Below, in pieces: positions 1 to 6,914 of a DNA stretch of 8,613 nt; the first letter of the stretch is position 1, and each line of letters opens with the position of its first letter. The translations under genes and the position numbers were made by a program. The stretch is taken from the NCBI GenBank assembly GCA_021768055.1, contig JAASSE010000019.1, positions 1 through 8,613 on the forward strand. The letters are read 5' to 3'. The notes below the pieces were generated by a model that saw only the letters and a program-made list of their open reading frames with translations, was not told the origin of the DNA and did not search any database. The DNA comes from Gammaproteobacteria bacterium (lineage in GTDB: Bacteria > Pseudomonadota > Gammaproteobacteria > SZUA-229).

Positions 1-637
1 AGCGTACGAAGTCATCCTTGTTATCGAAATGCATGAATGGATTGCCCTGTTGCTGAACATCCAGGGTCGAGGTTGTGTGCGCCGGTGAGTAGTTATGGCC
101 CGGGTGCAGCACGGTGCCACCGGGCAAGGTCTCGTTGATGCGCTTCAGCGTGCTGTACATTTGTTCCGGGTCGCCGCCGGCGAGGTCGCAGCGCCCGCAA
201 CCGAATACGAACAGGGTGTCACCCGCGATCAAATCGGAGCCGAGGTGATAGCATGCCGAACCCGGCGTGTGTCCCGGCGTGTGCAAGATTTCGATTTCCG
301 TGTCGCCGACACGGATGATGTCGCCACCGTGATGCAGGGAAGGTTTTACCAGTGATTTGCCCCAGAATACGGCCTCCGCCTTGAGCAGATGGACCTCGGC
401 ATCGGTTTTATCGAGAACCTGCTCGATACCGTTGACATGGTCGTGATGGCTGTGGGTGAGCAGGATATCGGTTATGCGGATGCCTTTTTGCTCAGCCAGT
501 GACAAGGCCTCGTCAACCTCCCAGGCGGGATCAACGATGGCCGCGGTGTCTGTGGCATGGTCGTGCAGCAGGTAGACAAAATTCTCCATGGGCCCGAGCT
601 CGAGCGCGTGAATACTGAATTTTTCAGAATTTGCCAT
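1..637 (-). CDS. MBL-fold metallo-hydrolase, glyoxalase II-like (3' end outside window)
   Basis: Predicted cytoplasmic zinc-dependent hydrolase of the metallo-beta-lactamase superfamily, in the glyoxalase II/persulfide dioxygenase-like branch. I translated 212 codons by hand from the ATG at 637-635; the reading frame is open to the window edge. The metal-binding motif HxHxDH is seen as HSHHDH at residues 62-67, followed by TPGHTPGS with His123, the GD motif with Asp140, and PGHNY with His181. These are the usual metal ligands in order. The segment GCGRCDLAGGDPEQMY (147-161) resembles hydroxyacylglutathione-hydrolase-type proteins. There is no signal peptide. The start is supported by AGAGGG at 650-645 on the minus strand, seven bases before the ATG. 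The ending NPF...DDFVR looks close to a normal C-terminus, so probably only a few residues are missing. The substrate cannot be told from sequence; a thioester such as S-lactoylglutathione is a guess. It is transcribed divergently from the diguanylate cyclase gene. Confidence 0.9.
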   Translation of the reverse strand, partial: MANSEKFSIHALELGPMENFVYLLHDHATDTAAIVDPAWEVDEALSLAEQKGIRITDILLTHSHHDHVNGIEQVLDKTDAEVHLLKAEAVFWGKSLVKPSLHHGGDIIRVGDTEIEILHTPGHTPGSACYHLGSDLIAGDTLFVFGCGRCDLAGGDPEQMYSTLKRINETLPGGTVLHPGHNYSPAHTTSTLDVQQQGNPFMHFDNKDDFVR

Positions 638-818
638 GGATAATCCCTCTGTGTTGCTGTGTTGCACGGCTGACAACTATGTTACTACAGGCGGTTTTGA
701 TGCGTATGCAGAGACGAAAAAACATGGTTATAATCGGAATTTATGTAGCACAATCAATAATCTGGTGTGATCTGAGAAGGTCAGAAAACGCCGCAGTGAG
801 GCATCATAAACGGATACT
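638..818. promoter_or_regulatory. Divergent intergenic region with a TATAAT box
   Basis: This 181-base gap separates the minus-strand hydrolase from the plus-strand diguanylate cyclase gene, so it should hold both promoters. A perfect TATAAT lies at 729-734 on the plus strand, but no good -35 hexamer sits 16-18 bases upstream (ATGCAG at 706-711 is poor), so an activator or an alternative sigma factor may be needed. On the minus strand, TTGATT at 757-752 and GATTAT at 735-730, 16 bases apart, form a weak candidate promoter that overlaps the plus-strand box. A 5-bp inverted repeat, TCTGA-GAAGG-TCAGA, lies at 771-785. These assignments rest on consensus matching by eye only. No small gene is evident. 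Confidence 0.35.
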
Positions 819-1796
819 ATGAACGTTACTGCTGTGAAACACGACAAACAATTGCTTTCCAGGCTGCAATTATTCCGCAACGTCGATCTAAATTCGGAAG
901 CCATGGATGACCTGCTGTCGCTATGCGATTACCGTGAAATGACCGAAGGCGAGACCCTGCTGTCACCGGATGCGGAAAATCATTATCTCTATATAATTAT
1001 TTCCGGCCGCCTTGCAATCCAGATCGGGCCGTATGAAGAAATACCGCTGACCACCGTCGAGCCCGGTGAATGTGTCGGCGAGATGTCAATCATCGATAGC
1101 CGCGTGCCATCGGCGCAGGTTTCCGCTTCGGAGCCGACCATGTTGCTGCAAATCGAACAGGATGTGCTTTGGCGAATGGTGAGTGCTTCCCACGAGATTG
1201 CGCGCAATCTTTTATACATCATGTCGGAACGTGTACGTTACAGTAACCTGGTAATTGCCGACAGCCTTGAAATGCAGCGCAAGTATCAGCGCTTCGCTAC
1301 CATTGATGCATTAACAGGGTTGCACAACCGTGGCTGGCTGGATGACATGTTTGACAGGGAAATCCGCCGTAGTGAAAGAGACGGACTGACGCCCTGCCTG
1401 TTGATGATAGATGTCGACCATTTCAAGAATTTCAATGATGAATACGGACATCTTGCCGGTGACCGCGTACTGGTAGTAGTCGGTGAAAACATACGCAAGC
1501 CGTTAAGGCCAAATGATCTCATTGCACGCTTTGGCGGCGAGGAGTTCTCGGTGTTGCTGCCGGAAACATCTCTGGATAATGCTATCTCGATTGCAGAGCG
1601 GTTACGCGAACGTGTCAGTGAAGCTTCACTGGGAGAAATAGAGGGCCGGGAGTTGCCTAATGTTACTGTTTCGATTGGTATCACCGAGTACAAGCCCGGG
1701 GATTCGCTTGAGACCATGATAGCGGCAGCTGATGTTGCCATGTATCACGCCAAGAAAGCCGGAAGAAATTGCGTGCGCATTGCGACCAATTCCTGA
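819..1796 (+). CDS. Diguanylate cyclase with N-terminal cyclic-nucleotide-binding-fold domain
   Basis: Predicted cytoplasmic enzyme that makes cyclic di-GMP from two GTP, with an N-terminal sensor of the CRP/cNMP-binding fold. Residues about 15-130 form the sensor (YIISGRLAI near 58-67; GEMSIIDSRVPSAQV at 87-101). A helical linker follows, then a GGDEF domain from about 160 to 325. It opens with DALTGLHNR (163-171), carries DVDHFKNFND (198-207), the active-site GGEEF at 239-243 and SIGIT at 285-289. An RxxD inhibitory site (RPND, 230-233) stands exactly five residues before GGEEF, so product inhibition is likely. The sensor lacks the usual phosphate-binding Arg before Ser-Ala (Pro97 here), so cAMP binding is doubtful. 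The ATG lies three codons after an in-frame TAA at 807-809, which fixes the earliest ATG start; the Shine-Dalgarno sequence is weak. The domain call is firm; the ligand and the controlled process are unknown. Confidence 0.93.
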   Translation: MNVTAVKHDKQLLSRLQLFRNVDLNSEAMDDLLSLCDYREMTEGETLLSPDAENHYLYIIISGRLAIQIGPYEEIPLTTVEPGECVGEMSIIDSRVPSAQVSASEPTMLLQIEQDVLWRMVSASHEIARNLLYIMSERVRYSNLVIADSLEMQRKYQRFATIDALTGLHNRGWLDDMFDREIRRSERDGLTPCLLMIDVDHFKNFNDEYGHLAGDRVLVVVGENIRKPLRPNDLIARFGGEEFSVLLPETSLDNAISIAERLRERVSEASLGEIEGRELPNVTVSIGITEYKPGDSLETMIAAADVAMYHAKKAGRNCVRIATNS

Positions 1797-1832
1797 ACAA
1801 AGTATTCCACACTGCGCTTGCTGCCACAGACC

Positions 1833-2279
1833 ATGAGTAATCATCCCCGAATCGGAGTTGGTGTCATGGTATGGAATGGTGACAAGCTGCTGCTGGGCAA
1901 AAGAATAAAATATGGTAATGCGTACGCCTGGCAGTTCCCGGGCGGTCACCTCGAGTTCGGTGAAACGGTAGCGCAATGCGCCGAGCGTGAAGTTGCCGAA
2001 GAAGCCGGTATATCAGTTCGCAACATCGTGCAGTGCGGCTATACCAATGACGTGTTCATTAATACAGACAAACACTATGTCACCTTGTTTGTCAGTTGTG
2101 ATTACGATGGCGGTGAAGTAACAGTAATGGAGCCGGACAAGTGTGAAAGCTGGCGCTGGTTCAGTCCGGACAATCTACCTGAACCGTTATTTTTGCCAAT
2201 CAGAAACTTCCTAAAGCAGTACCCTGATTTGCATGTATTACGGTACGGCCCGGATACTCAAGCAGCCTTGCATATATAA
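1833..2279 (+). CDS. NUDIX hydrolase (MutT/NUDT15-like)
   Basis: Predicted 148-residue cytoplasmic NUDIX hydrolase, which would cleave a nucleoside diphosphate linked to another moiety, often a nucleotide triphosphate. The full NUDIX box Gx5Ex7REUxEExGU is present at residues 38-60, with Glu53, Glu56 and Glu57 as expected metal ligands. Around it are the usual N-terminal strand (PRIGVGVMVW), LLLGKR, the WQFPGGHLEFGE lead-in, and a C-terminal W-F-PDNLPEPL segment. This pattern resembles the small NUDT15-like group, but the substrate cannot be predicted. I chose the ATG at 1833 because it gives the family-typical start MSNHPRIGVG. A TTG at 1818 would add five residues without conserved character, and neither start has a clear Shine-Dalgarno sequence. 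It follows the diguanylate cyclase gene by 36 bases in the same frame with no visible terminator, so co-transcription is likely. Its last 80 bases overlap the converging minus-strand gene. Confidence 0.9.
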   Translation: MSNHPRIGVGVMVWNGDKLLLGKRIKYGNAYAWQFPGGHLEFGETVAQCAEREVAEEAGISVRNIVQCGYTNDVFINTDKHYVTLFVSCDYDGGEVTVMEPDKCESWRWFSPDNLPEPLFLPIRNFLKQYPDLHVLRYGPDTQAALHI

Positions 2280-2607
2280 AGTCTGCCAGCCAGGGCTCGA
2301 TTTTCTCACTGTCGCGAAGAAAGCGGTTGGCCAGCAGGCTTGCACTGATATCTCTCACACTGTCCGGTGCGACAGGCAGACCCAGCATGATCGCCAGAAA
2401 TTCAACCGCATCGAAATGTTGCTGATCAAATCCATAATCAGTGTCCCAGCTGATTGAATGCGTGCGCCCCTGCTTGTTGTAGGCCAGGTGGAACCTGGCC
2501 GGTTCCTGGTGTTTGAACCAGACGTACAAATCCATGTCGGAATCAGTAAAGCATCTGCGGTTTGCGCAGCCCCCATAATTCCGGAACCTAGAAATCTCTT
2601 TTAGCAT
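2200..2607 (-). CDS. Conserved hypothetical protein, converging on and overlapping the NUDIX gene
   Basis: Predicted 135-residue soluble protein of unknown function. I think it is real because RRCFTDSDMDLYVWF (residues 17-31), then FHLAYNKQGRTHSISW (39-54) and a helical C-terminal part (IEPWLADFIYARLLEYPGR, 103-121), recall from memory an uncharacterised proteobacterial family whose members start with a similar R-R-W-F...DLxVWF segment and continue with FQLCYDK and an ALTW-like strand. I cannot confirm this without a search. There is no signal peptide, transmembrane segment or recognisable catalytic motif; the N-terminal half is rich in aromatic residues and looks like a small beta-sheet domain. 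The ATG at 2607-2605 is preceded by AGG eight bases upstream. The last ~14 residues look unconserved and are encoded opposite the end of the NUDIX gene. The gene is divergent from sucA. No function is proposed. Confidence 0.75.
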   Translation of the reverse strand: MLKEISRFRNYGGCANRRCFTDSDMDLYVWFKHQEPARFHLAYNKQGRTHSISWDTDYGFDQQHFDAVEFLAIMLGLPVAPDSVRDISASLLANRFLRDSEKIEPWLADFIYARLLEYPGRTVIHANQGTALGSF

Positions 2608-2739
2608 GTATAAAACCTATCAGATCTTTTGAAAAGTTGTAGCCTTTTTATGTATTTACGGTGAATATAGCCCGATAAACGGGCATGTTTTGTGATCAAG
2701 ATCTACAATTGAGACAAGAGACCCGGCAAAAAATTCGAA
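2608..2739. promoter_or_regulatory. Divergent intergenic region, probable sucA operon promoter
   Basis: A 132-base AT-rich gap between the minus-strand hypothetical gene and sucA. The best plus-strand -10 candidate is TACAAT at 2704-2709, which would place a transcript start near 2716 and give a leader of about 25 bases. No convincing -35 box lies at normal spacing, so activator dependence is possible. A perfect short inverted repeat, GCCCG-ATAAA-CGGGC, lies at 2670-2684 just upstream and could be an operator or a minor hairpin. AGATCT occurs twice (2622-2627 and 2699-2704). No sdh genes precede sucA here, so the cluster must start from this gap or be read from a promoter outside the evidence. 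Promoter assignment is by eye. Confidence 0.35.
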
Positions 2740-5634
2740 ATGGCCCACACACTCAAACCCGACATGCAGGAACTGTGGAGCAGTTCACAACTCAACGGCG
2801 GCAGCGCTGCCTGGCTGGAGGCCTTGTATGAGGCATATCTCAGAAATCCCGGCAGCGTAGAAGCGGAGTGGAAACGTTTCTTTGATGGGCTGCCCAAGCC
2901 CAAACCGGTCAATGGCGGCAATGGAGCCGGCAGGGAAGTGCCACATGACGAAGTGCGTGAGTACTTCAAGAGCATAGCGAGACAGCACAGGGCTGTGGTT
3001 GTTCCCGGCACGGAGCATGATGTTCAAGTTGAGCGCAAGCAGGTACATGTGCTGCAGCTGATTAACGCCTACCGCTTTCGCGGTCATCAACAGGCGCGCA
3101 CAAATCCACTGAGCAATAATCATGAAACGAAGGTGGCCGAACTCGATCTCTCTTATCACGAGCTGGGAGAAGCGGATTTTGACACTGTGTTCGAAACCGG
3201 TTCATTGGCCGGACCGCAATCACTGACTTTACGTGAGATTTATCAAACAATCAGGGATACATACTGTGGATCTGTCGGTGCGGAGTACATGCACATCATG
3301 GAAACGCAAGAGAAAAGGTGGATACAGCAACGACTCGAGGTAAACCATGGAAATAAAGATCTAACAGTTGATGAAAAAATAAATATCCTGCAACAGTTAA
3401 CTGATGCAGAGGGTCTGGAGAAATATTTACATACCAAGTACGTTGGCCAAAAACGGTTTTCGCTTGAAGGTGGCGAATCGCTGATCCCGTTGCTAGATGA
3501 ACTTGTGCTGTATGCAGGCGGCCTGGGAGTCAAGGAAGTTGTAATCGGAATGGCGCATCGAGGCCGTTTGAATGTGCTGGTCAATATAATGGGAAAAACG
3601 CCTGCCGAACTTTTCTCGGAATTTGAAGGCACCAAGGATGTGGAGGAGTTGACCGGAGATGTTAAATATCATCTGGGCTTCTCATCCAGCCTGCAGTCAC
3701 GCGGAGGCCCGGTACATCTCGCATTGGCATTCAATCCTTCCCATCTTGAAATTGTTGCGCCAGTTGTCGAAGGCTCGGTGCGGGCACGCCAATGGCGTCG
3801 TGGTGATGCCGAAGGTGTCGAGGTAATACCGGTACAGATTCACGGTGATGCTGCATTTTCCGGCCAGGGTGTGGTGATGGAAACACTGCAGATGTCACAG
3901 TCGCGTGGTTATTCGACCAAGGGAACAGTGCATATTATCGTGAATAACCAGATCGGTTTCACTACAAGTAATCAGCAGGATGCGCGCTCAACCAACTATT
4001 GCACCGATGTGGCGAAAATGGTGGATGCGCCGATTTTTCATGTCAACGGCGATGACCCTGAGGCTGTCATCATGGTTACAAGACTGGCGATAGATTACCG
4101 TATGGCTTTCAGGAAGGATGTTGTTATTGACATGGTCTGTTACCGACGTCATGGGCACAATGAAGCAGATGAACCCAAGGCGACACAGCCGATGATGTAC
4201 AAGAAGATCGGCACGCTTGCTACTACCCGTGACTTGTATGCACAGCAACTCGTGTCCGGGGGCGTGATGACGCAGCAGCATACAGACGACATGGTCACGG
4301 ATGTGCGAACAGCGCTCGAGCGTGGTGAGTGCGTGGTGCCGCACAAACTGCCGGATGCGAGTCTGGATAAGACAGAGTTGACGCAATGGCAACCGTATGT
4401 GCAGGCATCGATACTGGATGACGTTGATACCGGTGTGCCGATACAAACTATCAGGGAACTCGCGGCTACGCTGGAACAGATGCCCGAGGGTTTTGAGCTG
4501 CAGGCCCGTGTGCAGAAGATCATGGAAGACCGCCACCGCATGACTGCAGGCGCCTTGCCGCTGGACTGGGGTTACGCTGAAATCATGGCGTATGCAAGCC
4601 TGCTCCATGATGGTTTCGCAGTACGCTTATCCGGACAGGACAGTGGACGCGGCACGTTTTTCCACCGTCATGCGGTTGTACATAACCAGAAAGACGGCGT
4701 CGCCTTCGTACCGCTGCGCAGCCTGGGCAAAGGCAGGGTCAACTTTCTGGTGATTGACTCGCTGTTGTCCGAACTGGCTGTGCTGGCATTTGAATACGGC
4801 TTTTCAACAGCCGAGCCCAAGGCCATGTCCATCTGGGAAGCACAGTTCGGTGATTTTGCTAATGGTGCACAGGTGGTGATTGACCAGTTCATTACTGCAG
4901 GAGAACACAAGTGGGGCCGTGCCTGCGGTCTTGTCATGTTGTTGCCGCATGGTTTTGAAGGCCAGGGCGCTGAACATTCATCTGGAAGAGTCGAGCGTTA
5001 CCTGCAACTGTGTTCTGAGCACAATATTCAGGTTTGCATACCAAGTACACCGGCGCAGATGTTTCATCTATTACGCCGACAAATGGTGCGTAACTGCAGA
5101 AAGCCGCTGGTAGTTATGACGCCGAAAAGCCTGCTAAGACACAAGATGTGCAAGAGTTCGCTGGATGACCTGGCAACGGGTCATTATCAACGTGTATTAC
5201 CGGAAGTAGATGCGATTGATCCAAAGAAAGTCAAATATATTATTCTGTGTTATGGCAAGGTTTATTATGAACTGCTGGATAAACGCAGAACCGAGAAGCG
5301 TGACGATTTTGCTATCATCCGTGTTGAACAGTTATACCCTTTCCCCGGGCCCGAATTGAATACAGTTTTGAAGCCCTATACCAACACACATGATATCGTG
5401 TGGGTACAGGAGGAGCCCAAGAATCAGGGTGGATGGGATTTTGCCAAGCCGCGCATACCGGCAATGCTAACCAGGCATTGGGACCTGTATTATATAGGAC
5501 GCGAATCATCGTCAGCGCCTGCAGTTGGATCCGCGCATCTGCATGGTAAACAGCAAAGGAAGCTGATTGATGAAGCAATCAATTTCCTGCCTGAGAACTA
5601 CAAGAGTGTAAGGGCTAAATATCAATGGAAATAG
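2740..5634 (+). CDS. sucA: 2-oxoglutarate dehydrogenase E1 component
   Basis: Thiamine-diphosphate-dependent E1 subunit of the 2-oxoglutarate dehydrogenase complex; it decarboxylates 2-oxoglutarate and transfers the succinyl group to the lipoyl arm of SucB. The 964-residue protein is slightly longer than the E. coli enzyme (933). The N-terminal E2-binding segment is typical ([18 protein letters not shown], 23-40). [11 protein letters not shown] (270-280, His273) and KYHLGFSS (309-316, His311) carry the active-site histidines. The ThDP/Mg segment runs from GDAAFSGQG (369-377) to NNQIGFTT (402-409), and [11 protein letters not shown] is at 469-479. The transketolase-like second half shows [14 protein letters not shown] (632-645) and [17 protein letters not shown] (738-754). 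All expected motifs are intact. The ATG at 2740 has no clear Shine-Dalgarno sequence; an AAGAG at 2716-2720 is too far away. The stop overlaps the start of sucB by 10 bases, which suggests translational coupling of E1 and E2. Confidence 0.98.
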   Translation: MAHTLKPDMQELWSSSQLNGGSAAWLEALYEAYLRNPGSVEAEWKRFFDGLPKPKPVNGGNGAGREVPHDEVREYFKSIARQHRAVVVPGTEHDVQVERKQVHVLQLINAYRFRGHQQARTNPLSNNHETKVAELDLSYHELGEADFDTVFETGSLAGPQSLTLREIYQTIRDTYCGSVGAEYMHIMETQEKRWIQQRLEVNHGNKDLTVDEKINILQQLTDAEGLEKYLHTKYVGQKRFSLEGGESLIPLLDELVLYAGGLGVKEVVIGMAHRGRLNVLVNIMGKTPAELFSEFEGTKDVEELTGDVKYHLGFSSSLQSRGGPVHLALAFNPSHLEIVAPVVEGSVRARQWRRGDAEGVEVIPVQIHGDAAFSGQGVVMETLQMSQSRGYSTKGTVHIIVNNQIGFTTSNQQDARSTNYCTDVAKMVDAPIFHVNGDDPEAVIMVTRLAIDYRMAFRKDVVIDMVCYRRHGHNEADEPKATQPMMYKKIGTLATTRDLYAQQLVSGGVMTQQHTDDMVTDVRTALERGECVVPHKLPDASLDKTELTQWQPYVQASILDDVDTGVPIQTIRELAATLEQMPEGFELQARVQKIMEDRHRMTAGALPLDWGYAEIMAYASLLHDGFAVRLSGQDSGRGTFFHRHAVVHNQKDGVAFVPLRSLGKGRVNFLVIDSLLSELAVLAFEYGFSTAEPKAMSIWEAQFGDFANGAQVVIDQFITAGEHKWGRACGLVMLLPHGFEGQGAEHSSGRVERYLQLCSEHNIQVCIPSTPAQMFHLLRRQMVRNCRKPLVVMTPKSLLRHKMCKSSLDDLATGHYQRVLPEVDAIDPKKVKYIILCYGKVYYELLDKRRTEKRDDFAIIRVEQLYPFPGPELNTVLKPYTNTHDIVWVQEEPKNQGGWDFAKPRIPAMLTRHWDLYYIGRESSSAPAVGSAHLHGKQQRKLIDEAINFLPENYKSVRAKYQWK

Positions 5635-6884
5635 AAGTCAAGGTACCCGCTTTGCCTGAGTCAGTCGCTGACGCAGTCGTTGCCGGTTGGCACAAACAGG
5701 CGGGTGATACCGTTACACAGGATGAGACACTGGTTGACCTTGAGACAGATAAAGTCATTCTGGAAGTGCCCGCCATCAGTAACGGCGTTATTACAGAAAT
5801 ACGCTTCAACGTGGGTGATACAGTCACAGCAGACCAGGTGCTGGCAGTGATTGATGAAAGCGCAACCACCGCCAGTGCTGAACCTGCTCAGGCTGAGGCC
5901 GAGCCCTCACCCCAACCACAGCCGGTACCCGCGCCTGAACCCGTTAGCGAGCAGCACGGTGAAGTCGCAATAAGCCCTTCGGCAAGAAAACTGATGGCCG
6001 ACAATGGCGTTGACGCATCAGCTGTGAAAGGCAGTGGCAAGGGCGGGCGCGTGCTCAAGGAAGATGTACTCGCCTATATTAAAGACCGGGCAGCGGGCGA
6101 GACCGCTACGGCAGCGCCGCCGCAGGCGCCTGCCGCTCAACAAAGCAAACCCGCACCGGTTGTCGATTTCAGGGGAGAAGGGAATCGTATCGAGAAACGC
6201 GTGCCGATGACGCGATTACGTGCACGCATTGCAGAGCGTTTGCTCGATGCCCAGCACAATGCAGCGATTCTGACAACATTCAACGAAGTCAACATGAAGC
6301 CGGTGATGGATTTACGTTCCCGATACAAGGAAAGTTTTCAAGAGGAATACGGTGTAAAACTTGGTTTTATGTCCTTCTTCGTCAAGGCTTCGATTGAAGC
6401 CCTGAAAAAATTTCCGGCGGTCAACGCATCCATTGACGGCAACGACATTGTTTATCATGGTTACTATGACATCGGCGTCGCTGTGTCGGGCCCTGCTGGC
6501 CTGGTCGTGCCCGTGTTGCGTAATGCCGAAGACATGAGCCTTGCCCAGATTGAACAGTCAATTATCGATTTTGCGAACAGGGCAAAAGACAACACGCTGA
6601 CACTGGAGCAGATAACAGGTGGAACGTTTACCATATCCAACGGCGGCGTGTTCGGCTCGATGCTGTCAACGCCGATACTGAATCCACCGCAAAGCGCGAT
6701 ACTGGGCATGCACACAATCAAGGAGCGCCCCATGGTGGTGGATGGCGAAGTGGTGGTATTGCCGATAATGTACCTGGCGCTATCGTATGATCACAGAATC
6801 ATCGACGGGCGAGAAGCGGTACAGTTCCTGGTGACTATCAAGGACATGCTGGAGGAGCCGTCACGCATGCTGCTAGGAGTCTGA
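5625..6884 (+). CDS. sucB: Dihydrolipoyllysine succinyltransferase, E2 of 2-oxoglutarate dehydrogenase
   Basis: Core subunit of the 2-oxoglutarate dehydrogenase complex; its lipoyl arm accepts the succinyl group from E1 and the catalytic domain passes it to CoA. The 419-residue protein has one N-terminal lipoyl domain (1-77) with the lipoylated lysine at Lys43 in ETDKV. An Ala/Pro/Glu-rich flexible linker (about 79-110) leads to the peripheral-subunit-binding domain (about 115-152, [14 protein letters not shown]...GGRVLKEDV), and a second Ala/Pro linker follows (157-180). The C-terminal acyltransferase domain (about 188-419) ends with the active-site motif [13 protein letters not shown], with His390 and Asp394. 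A single lipoyl domain and this length fit E2 of the 2-oxoglutarate complex rather than E2 of pyruvate dehydrogenase. The ATG lies inside the end of sucA, with AAGGG at 5610-5614 ten bases upstream. A 30-base gap separates it from lpdA. Confidence 0.98.
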   Translation: MEIEVKVPALPESVADAVVAGWHKQAGDTVTQDETLVDLETDKVILEVPAISNGVITEIRFNVGDTVTADQVLAVIDESATTASAEPAQAEAEPSPQPQPVPAPEPVSEQHGEVAISPSARKLMADNGVDASAVKGSGKGGRVLKEDVLAYIKDRAAGETATAAPPQAPAAQQSKPAPVVDFRGEGNRIEKRVPMTRLRARIAERLLDAQHNAAILTTFNEVNMKPVMDLRSRYKESFQEEYGVKLGFMSFFVKASIEALKKFPAVNASIDGNDIVYHGYYDIGVAVSGPAGLVVPVLRNAEDMSLAQIEQSIIDFANRAKDNTLTLEQITGGTFTISNGGVFGSMLSTPILNPPQSAILGMHTIKERPMVVDGEVVVLPIMYLALSYDHRIIDGREAVQFLVTIKDMLEEPSRMLLGV

Positions 6885-6914
6885 AACACAAAATAGCTAT
6901 TAAATGAGATTAAA

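Noticed and set aside
95..355. 86-codon plus-strand frame at the left end
   Set aside because: Opposite the MBL-fold hydrolase, whose metal-binding motifs make the minus strand the coding one.
771..785. TCTGA-GAAGG-TCAGA inverted repeat before the cyclase gene
   Set aside because: Only 5 bp; it does not extend and has no known operator match, so it is noted only within the intergenic entry.
631..822. 63-codon plus-strand frame across the divergent gap
   Set aside because: It starts inside the hydrolase gene, overlaps the cyclase start by four bases, has no recognisable protein character, and covers likely promoter sequence.
1286..1741. 151-codon minus-strand frame opposite the GGDEF domain
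   Set aside because: Ser/Arg-rich low-complexity translation typical of the reverse of a coding strand; the GGDEF protein explains the region fully.
1818..1832. TTG start for the NUDIX protein
   Set aside because: It adds five residues with no clear ribosome binding site; the ATG at 1833 gives the family-typical N-terminus.
2691..2707. CRP/FNR-like site ahead of sucA (TGTGA followed by TCTACA)
   Set aside because: Only one half-site matches TGTGA; the second half is poor for TCACA, and an FNR spacing is absent.
3988..4608. 206-codon open frame on the minus strand opposite sucA
   Set aside because: It lies wholly inside a clearly real sucA, its translation is rich in His/Arg/Cys without family features, and it looks like an antisense shadow.
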